Part shown: piece after piece, positions 17,968 through 26,336 of the stretch
Layout: every line of letters starts with the position of its first letter
Numbering within the stretch: the stretch's first letter is position 1
Source of the DNA: CAYYAQ01 sp964469555
GTDB taxonomy: Bacteria > Planctomycetota > UBA1135 > UBA2386
DNA: 54,544 bases
Assembly: GCA_964469555.1 (NCBI GenBank)
Contig: CAYYAQ010000014.1
Coordinates: 1-54,544, forward strand
Direction of reading: 5' to 3'
Notes under the pieces: model-generated
What the model saw: the letters and a program-made list of their open reading frames with translations, nothing else
Told to the model about the DNA's origin: nothing
The model's database searches: none
Made by a program: the position numbers and the translations under genes

Positions 17968-19827
17968 ATGCTGATACACCTCGAGATCACCGACCGGTCT
18001 GGCTACAAGGAGATTACCGTAGAACAGGAGGCCTTTTGGGTCGGTACTCCGAAATCTAACTGTGTGGTGGAGCTGGACTTGCCTGGATGCCATGGGCGAG
18101 TTCTCGAGATCAAGGTCGCCTCGGACGGCCCGATGATCCGCGCCGAGGCTGGCCTGCCGTTCCCAATCCGCAGTGTCACCGGGGACGTGGGTACTCGCTA
18201 CGAGACGCTTCTCGACGGGGACGTGCTCAATGTAGGGCCGGCCATGATGAAAGTCCGGGTCGCCGATCAGGCTGGAGACGTGGCTGTCGAGGCACTGGAT
18301 CCCTCGACCCTCGCCCCGGACGTGGCAGGCTCTCCCGTGGGGGCTTGGTACCAGACGTTCATGGACATCGCCGACACGCTCGAAGGCCTCAACCAGGCGG
18401 AGCGGATGATCCACACCGCGATGGACGGCATCGTCCGCTCCACCGGAGCCGACCGCGTGATGGTGCAGCTCGTCGAGGACTTCGCGCCCAACGGCCAGGA
18501 CGCGTTCTTTCTCTCGGGTGATGGCGACAACTCCGCGTTCCGCGTGAGCCAGTCGTTGGTCGAGCAGGCCCACACCGAACGGCAGGTCGTGCACGTTCCC
18601 CTGGCTAGCGCCGACCCGGTGGCGTCGCGGTTTCTCAGCGTACGCAAGGAGGGGATCAGCTCCGGCATAGCCATGTCGCTGCGGGCCCTCGGCAAGGACC
18701 TGGGCGTCCTCTATGCGGATTGCGTACGCGAGGGAGCGGTGATGACCGCGACCGACGTGCAACGACTCGCCTTCATCGGGCGTCTGCTGGCTTCCGCGCT
18801 CGGCAACCGCGCGCTCGTGTCGTGTCTCGTGCAGGCCGAACCCGCGATGGACGCCGCGGTCCACCCGGCGCTCCAGACCAAGAGTCCGGAGTGCGCCGAC
18901 ATGGTGGAGCGCGTCAAGCTCTACGCTCCGGCCGACTACACCGTGCTGATTCGCGGCGAGACCGGGAGTGGAAAGGAAGTGGTGGCGCGATGCCTGCACG
19001 ACCTCTCTCGGCGAAAGAAGGGCCCGTTCGTCGCGGTCAACTGCGCCGCGATCCCCGATCAGTTGATGGAGAGCATTCTCTTCGGTCACGAGAAGGGCTC
19101 GTTCACCGGCGCGACGGAGAACCGCGGCGGTCACTTCGTCGAAGCCGACGGCGGAACGCTGTTCCTGGACGAGATCGGTGACATGGCCTCCGATCTCCAG
19201 GCGAAGATCCTGCGCTGCCTGCAGGACCGGATCGTGGTCCCGGTCGGCTCACGCCGCAAGGTCTCCGTCGACGTCCGCATCATGGCTGCGACCCACCGGA
19301 ACCTGGAGAAGATGGTCGAAGCGGGCCAGTTCCGCGAGGACCTCTACTACCGGCTCCGCGAGCTCGAGATCTTCATCCCGCCGTTGCGCCAACGCACCGA
19401 GGACATCCTCGGCCTGTGCAACCGGTTCTTGAGCGAGGCCGCCAGCGATCTCGGTCTGGAAGTTGTCCCAGAACTCGCCGCCGCGACGCTGGACCACCTG
19501 TGTCGACTGCCGTGGCGCGGCAACATCCGCGAGCTGCGGCACGTCGTCAAGGGCGCCGCATTGCGATCCGGCGGCCAGGCCATCCTCGTGGCACACCTCG
19601 ACGCAGGGCCGACCCAGGTCGGAGAATCCGTCAGGAACGGTTGCGACGTCGATCCCGATCTGACATGGAAGGAGCGACTGGAAGCGACCGAGCGCGAAGC
19701 GCTGGAGCAGACGCTCCAGGAGGCAAGTGGCAACCTGACGCGAGGCGCCGAGCTGTTCGGCGTGCCGCGGACCACCTACCGCGAAAAGCTGGTCAAGAAC
19801 GGCTTGCTGGACAAGAAAGACTCCTAG
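17968..19827 (+). CDS. Sigma-54-dependent transcriptional activator with degenerate FHA, GAF, AAA+ and Fis HTH domains
   Basis: 619 residues. The N-terminal 100 residues look like an FHA fold (FWVGTP, then LLDGDVLNVG near residue 85) but lack the Arg, Ser-x-x-His and Asn residues that bind phosphothreonine. A GAF-like segment (about 130-285) follows. The AAA+ domain (about 300-530) is complete: Walker A GETGSGKE near 330, the sigma-54 contact loop GSFTGA near 377 (Ser for Ala in GAFTGA), Walker B GTLFLDEIGDM near 396, and the arginine-finger region REDLYYRLRELEIF. The C-terminal Fis-type helix-turn-helix (about 575-615) contains GVPRTTYREKL. It activates sigma-54 promoters by ATP hydrolysis. 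It is divergent from a kinase, echoing known kinase plus FHA-activator pairs. Confidence 0.93.
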   Translation: MLIHLEITDRSGYKEITVEQEAFWVGTPKSNCVVELDLPGCHGRVLEIKVASDGPMIRAEAGLPFPIRSVTGDVGTRYETLLDGDVLNVGPAMMKVRVADQAGDVAVEALDPSTLAPDVAGSPVGAWYQTFMDIADTLEGLNQAERMIHTAMDGIVRSTGADRVMVQLVEDFAPNGQDAFFLSGDGDNSAFRVSQSLVEQAHTERQVVHVPLASADPVASRFLSVRKEGISSGIAMSLRALGKDLGVLYADCVREGAVMTATDVQRLAFIGRLLASALGNRALVSCLVQAEPAMDAAVHPALQTKSPECADMVERVKLYAPADYTVLIRGETGSGKEVVARCLHDLSRRKKGPFVAVNCAAIPDQLMESILFGHEKGSFTGATENRGGHFVEADGGTLFLDEIGDMASDLQAKILRCLQDRIVVPVGSRRKVSVDVRIMAATHRNLEKMVEAGQFREDLYYRLRELEIFIPPLRQRTEDILGLCNRFLSEAASDLGLEVVPELAAATLDHLCRLPWRGNIRELRHVVKGAALRSGGQAILVAHLDAGPTQVGESVRNGCDVDPDLTWKERLEATEREALEQTLQEASGNLTRGAELFGVPRTTYREKLVKNGLLDKKDS

Positions 19828-19906
19828 CCACCATTGTTCGGACACCATCCAGAATCTTTCTCGGGCCTAGGAAAGTCTCCGGCCCCGTCCGTATGCTCTC
19901 CCGCCC

Positions 19907-20782
19907 ATGTCCAAGTCAGCCTCGCTAATCGTCGTCGGTGACGTACACAGGTACTGGCGCGCCTCGGACACGGATTTTATCGAGAACGGTGACCAGGACT
20001 ACGCGTTGTTCGTCGGCGATCTCGGCGACGAGGACGTCGACATCGTCGAGACGGTGGCCAGGATCAAGACGCGCAAGGCGGTCATCCTCGGCAACCACGA
20101 CGCGTGGCGGAGTTTCAGCGAGAAGTACGTGACGGATGCTCTCAACAAGAGCCTTCGGCTTCTCGGCGACGATCACATCGCATACGACAATCGCGAATGG
20201 TACGAAGGCGGCCTCTCGATCGTTGGCGCGCGTCCCTTTTCGTGGGGCGGCAAGAGCTTGCGCAGCCTGGAGGTCTACGAGGAGCTCTACGGCGTGATCG
20301 ACCACGAACAGTCGGCGGATCGCATCGTCGAGTGTGCGCGCCAGGCCCAGCACCGGGAGGTCATGATCCTCGCGCACAACGGGCCGACCGGTCTCTCGAT
20401 GGAGACCCACGACATCTGGGGCAAGGATTTCGGCAAGTCGCCGCGGGGGGATTGGGGCGACGAGGATCTCGAGATCGCCATCGACCGGATCAAGGGCCTC
20501 GGCCTGAACGTGCCGCTGGTCGTCGCGGGTCATATGCATCACAAGCTGATCACGCCACGGGGAGCTTTCCGAACGCGCTTCCTGCGATACGGGGACACGA
20601 TCTACGTGAATGCCGCGGTCGTGCCGCGGATCAAGAGACTCTCGGACGGCGTCGTGGTCTCGTACTTCCTTCGCATCGTCTGCGCGAACGGCAAGGTTGA
20701 TCGATTCGAAGAGCTGTGGGTTGACCCCGAAGGCAAGATTCGCGAGAACACCGCCCCGCGCATCATGGAGGAAGTATCGTGA
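19907..20782 (+). CDS. Calcineurin-like metallophosphoesterase, TIGR04168-type
   Basis: 291-residue cytosolic phosphoesterase with the complete two-metal centre: GDVH (residues 12-15), GDLGD, GNHDAW, AHNGPTG and GHMHHKL. The internal stretch GGLSIVGARPFSWGG and the spacing match the TIGR04168 family, best known from cyanobacteria and plant plastids, where the substrate is not established. No signal peptide. It ends 33 bases before the flavoprotein operon on the same strand and may be its first gene, though nothing ties it to that chemistry. Confidence 0.88.
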   Translation: MSKSASLIVVGDVHRYWRASDTDFIENGDQDYALFVGDLGDEDVDIVETVARIKTRKAVILGNHDAWRSFSEKYVTDALNKSLRLLGDDHIAYDNREWYEGGLSIVGARPFSWGGKSLRSLEVYEELYGVIDHEQSADRIVECARQAQHREVMILAHNGPTGLSMETHDIWGKDFGKSPRGDWGDEDLEIAIDRIKGLGLNVPLVVAGHMHHKLITPRGAFRTRFLRYGDTIYVNAAVVPRIKRLSDGVVVSYFLRIVCANGKVDRFEELWVDPEGKIRENTAPRIMEEVS

Positions 20783-20815
20783 TGCGAACCATTGGGTAGG
20801 AGACTGACTCCAATC

Positions 20816-21994
20816 GTGAAGCGTCCTGATGTGGTGGTGATCGGCGCCGGCATCGTCGGCAGCGCCGCGGCGTACTACCTCACCCTCGCGGGTCTTCGCA
20901 CCTTGGTGATCGACCGCGGTGGTGCGAGCAACGGCTCGAGCAGCGGGTGCATGGGGCATCTGATGCTGATGTCCGCTCCAGAGTGCATGTATCACCTCTC
21001 CCGGCGAAGCCTCGAGTTGTGGAGGCAGTTCCACCGCGACGTCGGCGGCTTCGAGATGCTGAACTGCGGGTGTCTGTGGCTGGGCGAGTCCGAGGAGGAC
21101 ATGCCGACGCTCCAGAAGATTCACGACGAAGTCGCGTCGTTTGGCGACGAAGGGCAGCTGCTCACGACTTCCGAATTGCTCCGTCGCGAACCCGCGTTGG
21201 CACCCGATCTCGTCGGGGCCTACTTCTATCCGAAAGACTCCGTGATCTTTCCCATGCAGGCGACCGCAGCACTGCTCGGTGCGATCGTGCGACAGGGCGG
21301 TGCGGTTCAGTACGACACGAACGTGCTCGGACTGCGGCGTTCGACGGACGGTTCGGTGTGTTCCGTCATCACCGACGCGGGCGAGATCGAAACCGGCGTC
21401 GTCGTCAACGCCGCGGGAGTTTGGTTGCCGGACATCACGGTCATGGCCGGTCTGCCGCGGGCGCCGATCTTTCCCCGTCGCGGCGATCTGGCGATCACCA
21501 TGCCGCAGGATCAACGCGTGAAGACCCAGATGGTTGAGGTGGCATACCTGCGCACGGCGACCGGCAAGGCGAAGGACCCGGAGGACGGCGAACCGGACGA
21601 GGGTGCGTGCGCGCTCAATCTTCAGCCCCAGGGCAACGGGACGCTGCTGGTCGGGTCCACCCGACAATTCGCGGGCTACGACCGGCGCGTGAACATGCGA
21701 TTGTTGCGCGCATCGTTCGAGCGTGCATCGCGCTTCGTGCCCTCTATCCAGGACCTGCAGATCGTGCGCACGTGGGCGGGCCTGCGACCGTACACGCGTG
21801 ACAAGGTCCCGATCATCGGGCCTGCTTCTTCCGTGCCGGGCCTGTTCGTATCGGGCGGTCACGAGGGTCTCGGCATCACACTGTCGATGGCCAGCGGCGA
21901 GTTGATCGCGCAATCGGTGCGCGGCGAGCCGACGATCCATTCCATGGAGCCTTTCCTGCTGGATCGTTTCTCGGAGGTGGTCGCCGATGGCTGA
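20816..21994 (+). CDS. FAD-dependent amine/amino-acid oxidoreductase, DadA/HcnC-like subunit
   Basis: 392-residue DAO-fold flavoprotein. It opens with the ADP-binding VVVIGAGIVGSAAAYYL and IDRG acidic end, and near the C-terminus has WAGLRPYTRDKVPIIGP and GLFVSGGHEGLGITLS, typical of glycine/sarcosine/D-amino-acid oxidase-like subunits. GTG 20816 is preferred (AGGAG at 20798-20802); a TTG at 20792 extends it by 8 residues without similarity. Its stop overlaps the next gene by 8 bases. Together with the following two genes it forms an HcnABC/opine-oxidase/D-hydroxyproline-dehydrogenase-type complex, in which this subunit oxidises the C-N bond of the substrate. The substrate is not evident. Confidence 0.87.
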   Translation: MKRPDVVVIGAGIVGSAAAYYLTLAGLRTLVIDRGGASNGSSSGCMGHLMLMSAPECMYHLSRRSLELWRQFHRDVGGFEMLNCGCLWLGESEEDMPTLQKIHDEVASFGDEGQLLTTSELLRREPALAPDLVGAYFYPKDSVIFPMQATAALLGAIVRQGGAVQYDTNVLGLRRSTDGSVCSVITDAGEIETGVVVNAAGVWLPDITVMAGLPRAPIFPRRGDLAITMPQDQRVKTQMVEVAYLRTATGKAKDPEDGEPDEGACALNLQPQGNGTLLVGSTRQFAGYDRRVNMRLLRASFERASRFVPSIQDLQIVRTWAGLRPYTRDKVPIIGPASSVPGLFVSGGHEGLGITLSMASGELIAQSVRGEPTIHSMEPFLLDRFSEVVADG

Positions 21995-22316
21995 CATGCG
22001 CATGACGGGCGTCGAACGCGGTCGAGAGCTGTCGTTCGAGATCGACGGTATTCGAATCTCGGCGCACGACGGCGAGACCGTCGCGATGGCGTTGTTCGCC
22101 GCCGACCGCATGACAGTGCGGCGATCCGCGAAGCTCGGCGCGCCGCGCGGCGTGTTTTGCAATATGGGAATCTGCTACGAGTGCCTCGTCTACATCGACG
22201 GCGATGCGGGCAGAGCGGTACGTTCTTGCACGCTTCTCGTCGTCGATGGGATGAAGCTCAAGACGTGGTCGCCTGAATCACCACTTCCACGGGCGGAGGG
22301 AGGGCCGGCGACATGA
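21987..22316 (+). CDS. [2Fe-2S] ferredoxin-like subunit, HcnA/OoxA-N-like
   Basis: 109-residue small iron-sulfur protein. It has the plant-type ferredoxin cluster motif C-x4-C-x2-C in GVFCNMGICYECLV and a fourth Cys in AVRSC, at the spacing of the HcnA family, which accompanies amino-acid dehydrogenase complexes and passes electrons from the flavin subunits. It overlaps the upstream gene by 8 bases and the downstream one by 4 (ATGA), so the three are made together. No signal peptide. Confidence 0.88.
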   Translation: MADMRMTGVERGRELSFEIDGIRISAHDGETVAMALFAADRMTVRRSAKLGAPRGVFCNMGICYECLVYIDGDAGRAVRSCTLLVVDGMKLKTWSPESPLPRAEGGPAT

Positions 22317-23695
22317 CCGAGGAGATTCGAACTCGAGTCGCGATCGTGGGTGGTGGACCGGCGGGCATGGCCGCGGCGCGCGAACTCGCGACGGTCGGGA
22401 TCGACGCGGTGATCGTGGATGAAGGTCTGAGGCCGGGCGGACAGATCTTCCGGCAGCTGCCTTCGAACTACGCCGGCGAACCAGATCCAAATTACGAGCC
22501 GTCGAGTCACCTCGCCGGACACGAGCTGATCCATGCCGTAGCGGGCACGCGATTCGTGGGCGGCGCTACGGTCTGGGACATCGAACCGGATCGAGTGCAC
22601 GTTGAACGCGAGGGCGTCGGGCTGACGGTCCATGCCGAGAGGTTGATTCTGGCGACCGGCGCACTGGACCGGACGTTGCCGTTTCCGGGTTGGACGCTTC
22701 CCGGCGTGATCACCGCTGGCGCCGCCCAGGTGATGGTCCGCGGGCAGAGGATACGACCGGGCCAGCGCGCGGTCATCGCTGGGACCGGACCACTCTTGTT
22801 GCCGACGGTCACCTCGTTGCTCAGCGCGGGGGCGGAGGTCGTCGGGTTGTTCGAAGCGAACCGCATCGGGGGCTTGATCCGTGCGGTGCCGGCTGTGATC
22901 AAGAATCGCAAGCGTCGTCGCGAAGCCTGGTACTACGCCAAGCGGCTCTTGGGTGCCGGCGTGCGCATGAAGACTGGACACGCTGTGTTCGCCGCTCGGG
23001 GAGAACAACGACTGGAGAGCGTCGCGTTCGGTCGTGTCGATTCTGAGGGGCACCCCATTCCCGGATCGGAGCGCGAGATGGAGGCAGACATCCTGTGCAC
23101 GGGGTTTGGATTGCTGCCGGCGACGGAGCTCGCGGTGCGGTTGGGATGTCAAATGCACCACCGCGAGTTGCGCGGCGGTTGGTTGCCCGTCCACGACGAG
23201 AACATGGCGACGAGTGTCGCGGGTGTCTTCGTCGCTGGCGAGATAGCCGGAATTGGTGGTGGTGACGTGGCGATCGCGGAGGGAACTCTGGCCGGTCGAT
23301 CGGTCGCGGCGGAGTTGGGTATCCCGGGCGATGTGTCTTCCTTGCGCGCGCGTTGCCTCGCCGAACGCGGCGCCACCGATGCCATGTTGCGCGCGTTCCC
23401 GGTGCTACCGGGACTCTACGACCTGATTCAATCTGACACGCTCGTCTGCCGGTGCGAGGACGTGGCGATGGCAGAGGTCGAACAGGCGAGTCGCGCTTGC
23501 GGCAACGATGTGCGCTCCGTGAAGCTGGCAACTCGCGCCGGCATGGGGCCCTGCCAGGCGCGCATCTGTCATCGGATTATTGGTGGTATCCTTCAGGCGA
23601 GACTAGGTTCTTCGGAGCGCCCCACGCCGTGTCACTCGATACAGGCCCCGATCAAACCGGTAGCTCTCCGCACCATCCTCAAGGCAATTCGATGA
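22313..23695 (+). CDS. FAD/NAD(P)-binding oxidoreductase with C-terminal BFD-like [2Fe-2S] domain, HcnB-like
   Basis: 460-residue pyridine-nucleotide-disulfide-oxidoreductase-fold protein. The N-terminal FAD site is VAIVGGGPAGMAAARELA; a central second nucleotide fold starts at RAVIAGTGPLLLPTV; FAD contact near 305 is SVAGVFVAGEIAGIGGGDVA. The last 80 residues are a BFD-like cluster domain with C-x-C (VCRCEDV) and C-x4-C (GPCQARIC). This architecture is that of HcnB, opine oxidase A subunit and D-hydroxyproline dehydrogenase alpha. It overlaps the upstream ferredoxin-like gene (ATGA) and the downstream metal-receptor gene (ATGA), making one operon of at least four coupled genes. Confidence 0.9.
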   Translation: MTEEIRTRVAIVGGGPAGMAAARELATVGIDAVIVDEGLRPGGQIFRQLPSNYAGEPDPNYEPSSHLAGHELIHAVAGTRFVGGATVWDIEPDRVHVEREGVGLTVHAERLILATGALDRTLPFPGWTLPGVITAGAAQVMVRGQRIRPGQRAVIAGTGPLLLPTVTSLLSAGAEVVGLFEANRIGGLIRAVPAVIKNRKRRREAWYYAKRLLGAGVRMKTGHAVFAARGEQRLESVAFGRVDSEGHPIPGSEREMEADILCTGFGLLPATELAVRLGCQMHHRELRGGWLPVHDENMATSVAGVFVAGEIAGIGGGDVAIAEGTLAGRSVAAELGIPGDVSSLRARCLAERGATDAMLRAFPVLPGLYDLIQSDTLVCRCEDVAMAEVEQASRACGNDVRSVKLATRAGMGPCQARICHRIIGGILQARLGSSERPTPCHSIQAPIKPVALRTILKAIR

Positions 23696-24480
23696 CCGAG
23701 ATCCGGCGTATTGTAAGCCTCGTCCCCAGCATCACTGAAACCCTGTTCGATCTCGGACAGGGTGAGAAGGTCGTTGGCGTGACGCGCTACTGCGCTGAAC
23801 CTGTCGAGTTCGTGCGGGATCTTCCGACCGTCGGTGGACCCAAGAACCCGAGCCTCGACAAGATCGCCGAACTCGAACCCGATCTCGTTTTCGTCAACAC
23901 CGAAGAGAATCGGGGGGCAGCTATCGATTCCCTCCGATCGCGGTTCGAAGTACACGAATCGCGACCGCGCACGATCTTCGAAGTGACGGAGGTTCTGCGC
24001 TCGGTGGGTCATCGTCTCGAGTGTTGGGACGAAGCAGAGGCCTACATCCTGCAGATCCAGGCGCAACTCACGCGCATCGAAGTCGGTGGTCTCCACCGCG
24101 ACCGCATCCGGGTCTTCTATCCGATCTGGCGCAAACCCTGGATGTCGATCAACAGCGACACCTACATCCACAACGTCCTCGACGTGGTCGGAGCACACAA
24201 CGTGTGCGCCGAGTGGGGGGATCGCTATCCCGTCGTCGACGAAGACCGCTTGGCCAACCTGGGCGTCGAGCTGGTGCTCCTTCCCTCGGAGCCCTACGAG
24301 TTCGGTCTCGAGCAGCAGGGTGAACTCATGCGCAGCGGACTGTTCCCCGGGCGCCAGGTGTTGCTCGTGGACGGTCGTGACTTCTGCTGGCACGGGACGC
24401 GCACGGGCGCGGCGCTGGGACGGTTGCACGAGTTCATGATGCGGCACCGCCCGAGAGTGCTCGAAGACGAGCCGAAGTAG
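23692..24480 (+). CDS. BtuF-like helical-backbone metal/cobalamin receptor, cytosolic form
   Basis: 262 residues of the periplasmic-binding-protein class III fold (COG0614): RRIVSLVPSITETLFDLG, VGVTRYC, PTVGGPKNPSLDKIAELEPDLVF and a C-terminal LLVDGRDFCWHG. Homologues bind cobalamin, haem or siderophores for ABC import, but this one has no signal peptide or lipobox and no permease or ATPase nearby, so it probably acts in the cytosol as a binding or scavenging protein, as in other stand-alone members. The ATG at 23692 overlaps the upstream stop (ATGA), placing it in the flavoprotein operon. Its connection to that enzyme is unknown. Confidence 0.85.
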   Translation: MTEIRRIVSLVPSITETLFDLGQGEKVVGVTRYCAEPVEFVRDLPTVGGPKNPSLDKIAELEPDLVFVNTEENRGAAIDSLRSRFEVHESRPRTIFEVTEVLRSVGHRLECWDEAEAYILQIQAQLTRIEVGGLHRDRIRVFYPIWRKPWMSINSDTYIHNVLDVVGAHNVCAEWGDRYPVVDEDRLANLGVELVLLPSEPYEFGLEQQGELMRSGLFPGRQVLLVDGRDFCWHGTRTGAALGRLHEFMMRHRPRVLEDEPK

Positions 24481-24556
24481 ATCACCGTCGCCCGAATAAG
24501 GATCCCTGTATTTCGCAGGAGAGACCTGACGTGATGGCCGGGCTAAGCTTCCGCCC

Positions 24557-26296
24557 ATGCGTTTCAGCCAGATCCTGATCCACACCCTCCGGGATGACCC
24601 TTCCGACGCCGAGATCCCGAGTCATCGGTTGCTCACCCGTGGCGGATTCATCGTGAAGGCCGCCGCCGGCCTCTACAGCTACTCGCCGCTGATGTGGCGC
24701 GTGATCAAGAAGGTCTTCAACATCGTCCGCGAGGAGCTCGATCGGGAGGGCGCGCAGGAAGTGATGCTGCCGATCATGCAGCCGAAGGAACTGTGGACAG
24801 CGTCGGGGCGCTGGGACCGGTACGTCGCGGATGGGATCATGTTCCACCTGGAGGATCGGAAGGGCGCGGAGATGTGTCTCGGTCCGACGCACGAGGAAGT
24901 GATCACCTCGTACGTCAACACGGCGGTGAACAGCTACAAGCAGCTGCCGATCAACCTGTACCAGATTCAGGACAAGTTCCGGGACGAGATCCGACCGCGG
25001 TTCGGCCTCATGCGGGGACGAGAGTTCATCATGATGGACGCGTACTCCTTCGACGTCGACACGGCGCGGTTGGATGCGGCGTACGAGAAGATGGACCGGG
25101 CCTACCGCGCGATCTTCGATCGTTGTGGCGTGAAGTACACGGTCGTGGATGCGGATGCGGGTGCGATCGGTGGGGCCGGCAGTCAGGAGTTCATGGTTGT
25201 CGCGGACACGGGCGAGGACGCGATCCTCTACTGCGATTCGTGCAAGTACGCGGCGAATGTCGAGAAGGCCGGTGCGCGGGTTTCGTCCGTTGCGGATCGC
25301 GGGGACGCCCAACCGATCGAGAAACACGAGACGCCAAACGTCAAGACCGTCAAGCAGCTCGAGGAGTTCTTCAGCCTGCGTTCGGATGTCATGGCGAAGA
25401 CCGTCCTTTACACGGCGGTGTTCGCCGACCGCGAAGAGACAGTGGCTGTGTTGATGCGCGGTGATCTCGAGATCAACGAGGTCAAGTTGACGAACGCGCT
25501 GGACGCGCTGGCCGTGACGCTCGCCGACGAAGCGGTGATTCAGAAGGCGACGGGCGCCGAGGTTGGTTTCGCCGGCCCGATCGAGTTGGGCGAGAAGGTC
25601 AAGCTCCTGGCGGATGCGACGCTGAAGGGGCAGGCCAATCTGCTGACCGGCTGCAACGAATCCGGCTACCACTGCTTGAACGTCAACCTCGGGCGGGACA
25701 CGCGCGAGCCGGAGTTCCACGATCTGTGTCTGGCGAAGTCAGGCCAGGGTTGCCCGCGTTGTGAGGACGTGTTGCAGGAGGTGCGCGGCATCGAGGTCGG
25801 GCACATCTTCAAGCTGGGCACGAAGTACTCGTCGGCGATGGGCGCGACGTTCATGGCGGAGAACGGCAAGCCCGCGCCGTTCGAGATGGGCTGCTACGGC
25901 ATCGGCGTCAGCCGCACGCCCGCTGCTGCGGTCGAGCAGCACTTCGACGACAAGGGCATCGTCTGGCCGATCAACATCGCGCCGTTCGAAGTCGTGGTCG
26001 TGATCATGGACGTGAAGCGCGAGCCGCAGGTAGAGCTCGCGACCAAGATCTACGAGGAGTTGAAGGCCGCCGGCATCGACGCGGCGCTCGACGATCGAAA
26101 ACTGCGCCCTGGCCCGAAGTTCAAGGACCTCGAGCTGCTCGGCTTCCCGATCAACATCGTCGTCGGTCGCGGCGCCGAAGAGGGGTTGGTCGAGTTCGGA
26201 CTGCGCACCGGCGACGGTCGAGACGAGCTCGCCGCCGGCGACTCGCTCGCCCGATGCCAGCAGGCGATCTCAGAGCTGTCGAAACCGCTGCAGTAG
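24557..26296 (+). CDS. proS: Prolyl-tRNA synthetase, bacterial type with editing domain
   Basis: 579-residue class II aminoacyl-tRNA synthetase, normal length for the bacterial form. Motif 1 region lies in the first 100 residues (VMLPIMQP, ELWTASGRW), motif 2 in DKFRDEIRPRFGLMRGREF, the inserted proofreading (YbaK-like) domain at about 240-380 (KTVLYTAVFADRE, RGDLEINEVKL), motif 3 in GCYGIGVSRTPAAAVEQ, and an anticodon-binding domain from about 475 (PFEVVVVIMD, DDRKLRPGPKFKDLELLG). It charges tRNA-Pro and hydrolyses Ala-tRNA-Pro. It stands 76 bases after the metal-receptor gene and looks independent. Confidence 0.97.
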   Translation: MRFSQILIHTLRDDPSDAEIPSHRLLTRGGFIVKAAAGLYSYSPLMWRVIKKVFNIVREELDREGAQEVMLPIMQPKELWTASGRWDRYVADGIMFHLEDRKGAEMCLGPTHEEVITSYVNTAVNSYKQLPINLYQIQDKFRDEIRPRFGLMRGREFIMMDAYSFDVDTARLDAAYEKMDRAYRAIFDRCGVKYTVVDADAGAIGGAGSQEFMVVADTGEDAILYCDSCKYAANVEKAGARVSSVADRGDAQPIEKHETPNVKTVKQLEEFFSLRSDVMAKTVLYTAVFADREETVAVLMRGDLEINEVKLTNALDALAVTLADEAVIQKATGAEVGFAGPIELGEKVKLLADATLKGQANLLTGCNESGYHCLNVNLGRDTREPEFHDLCLAKSGQGCPRCEDVLQEVRGIEVGHIFKLGTKYSSAMGATFMAENGKPAPFEMGCYGIGVSRTPAAAVEQHFDDKGIVWPINIAPFEVVVVIMDVKREPQVELATKIYEELKAAGIDAALDDRKLRPGPKFKDLELLGFPINIVVGRGAEEGLVEFGLRTGDGRDELAAGDSLARCQQAISELSKPLQ

Positions 26297-26336
26297 CGCG
26301 TCGCTACCCGATCACGCGAAGCGGATTCGAAAGAAC

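Noticed and set aside
19925..22162. 745-codon open frame on the minus strand
   Set aside because: It lies antisense to the metallophosphoesterase and flavoprotein genes, is rich in Arg/His/Ala typical of GC-rich shadow frames, and has no motif.
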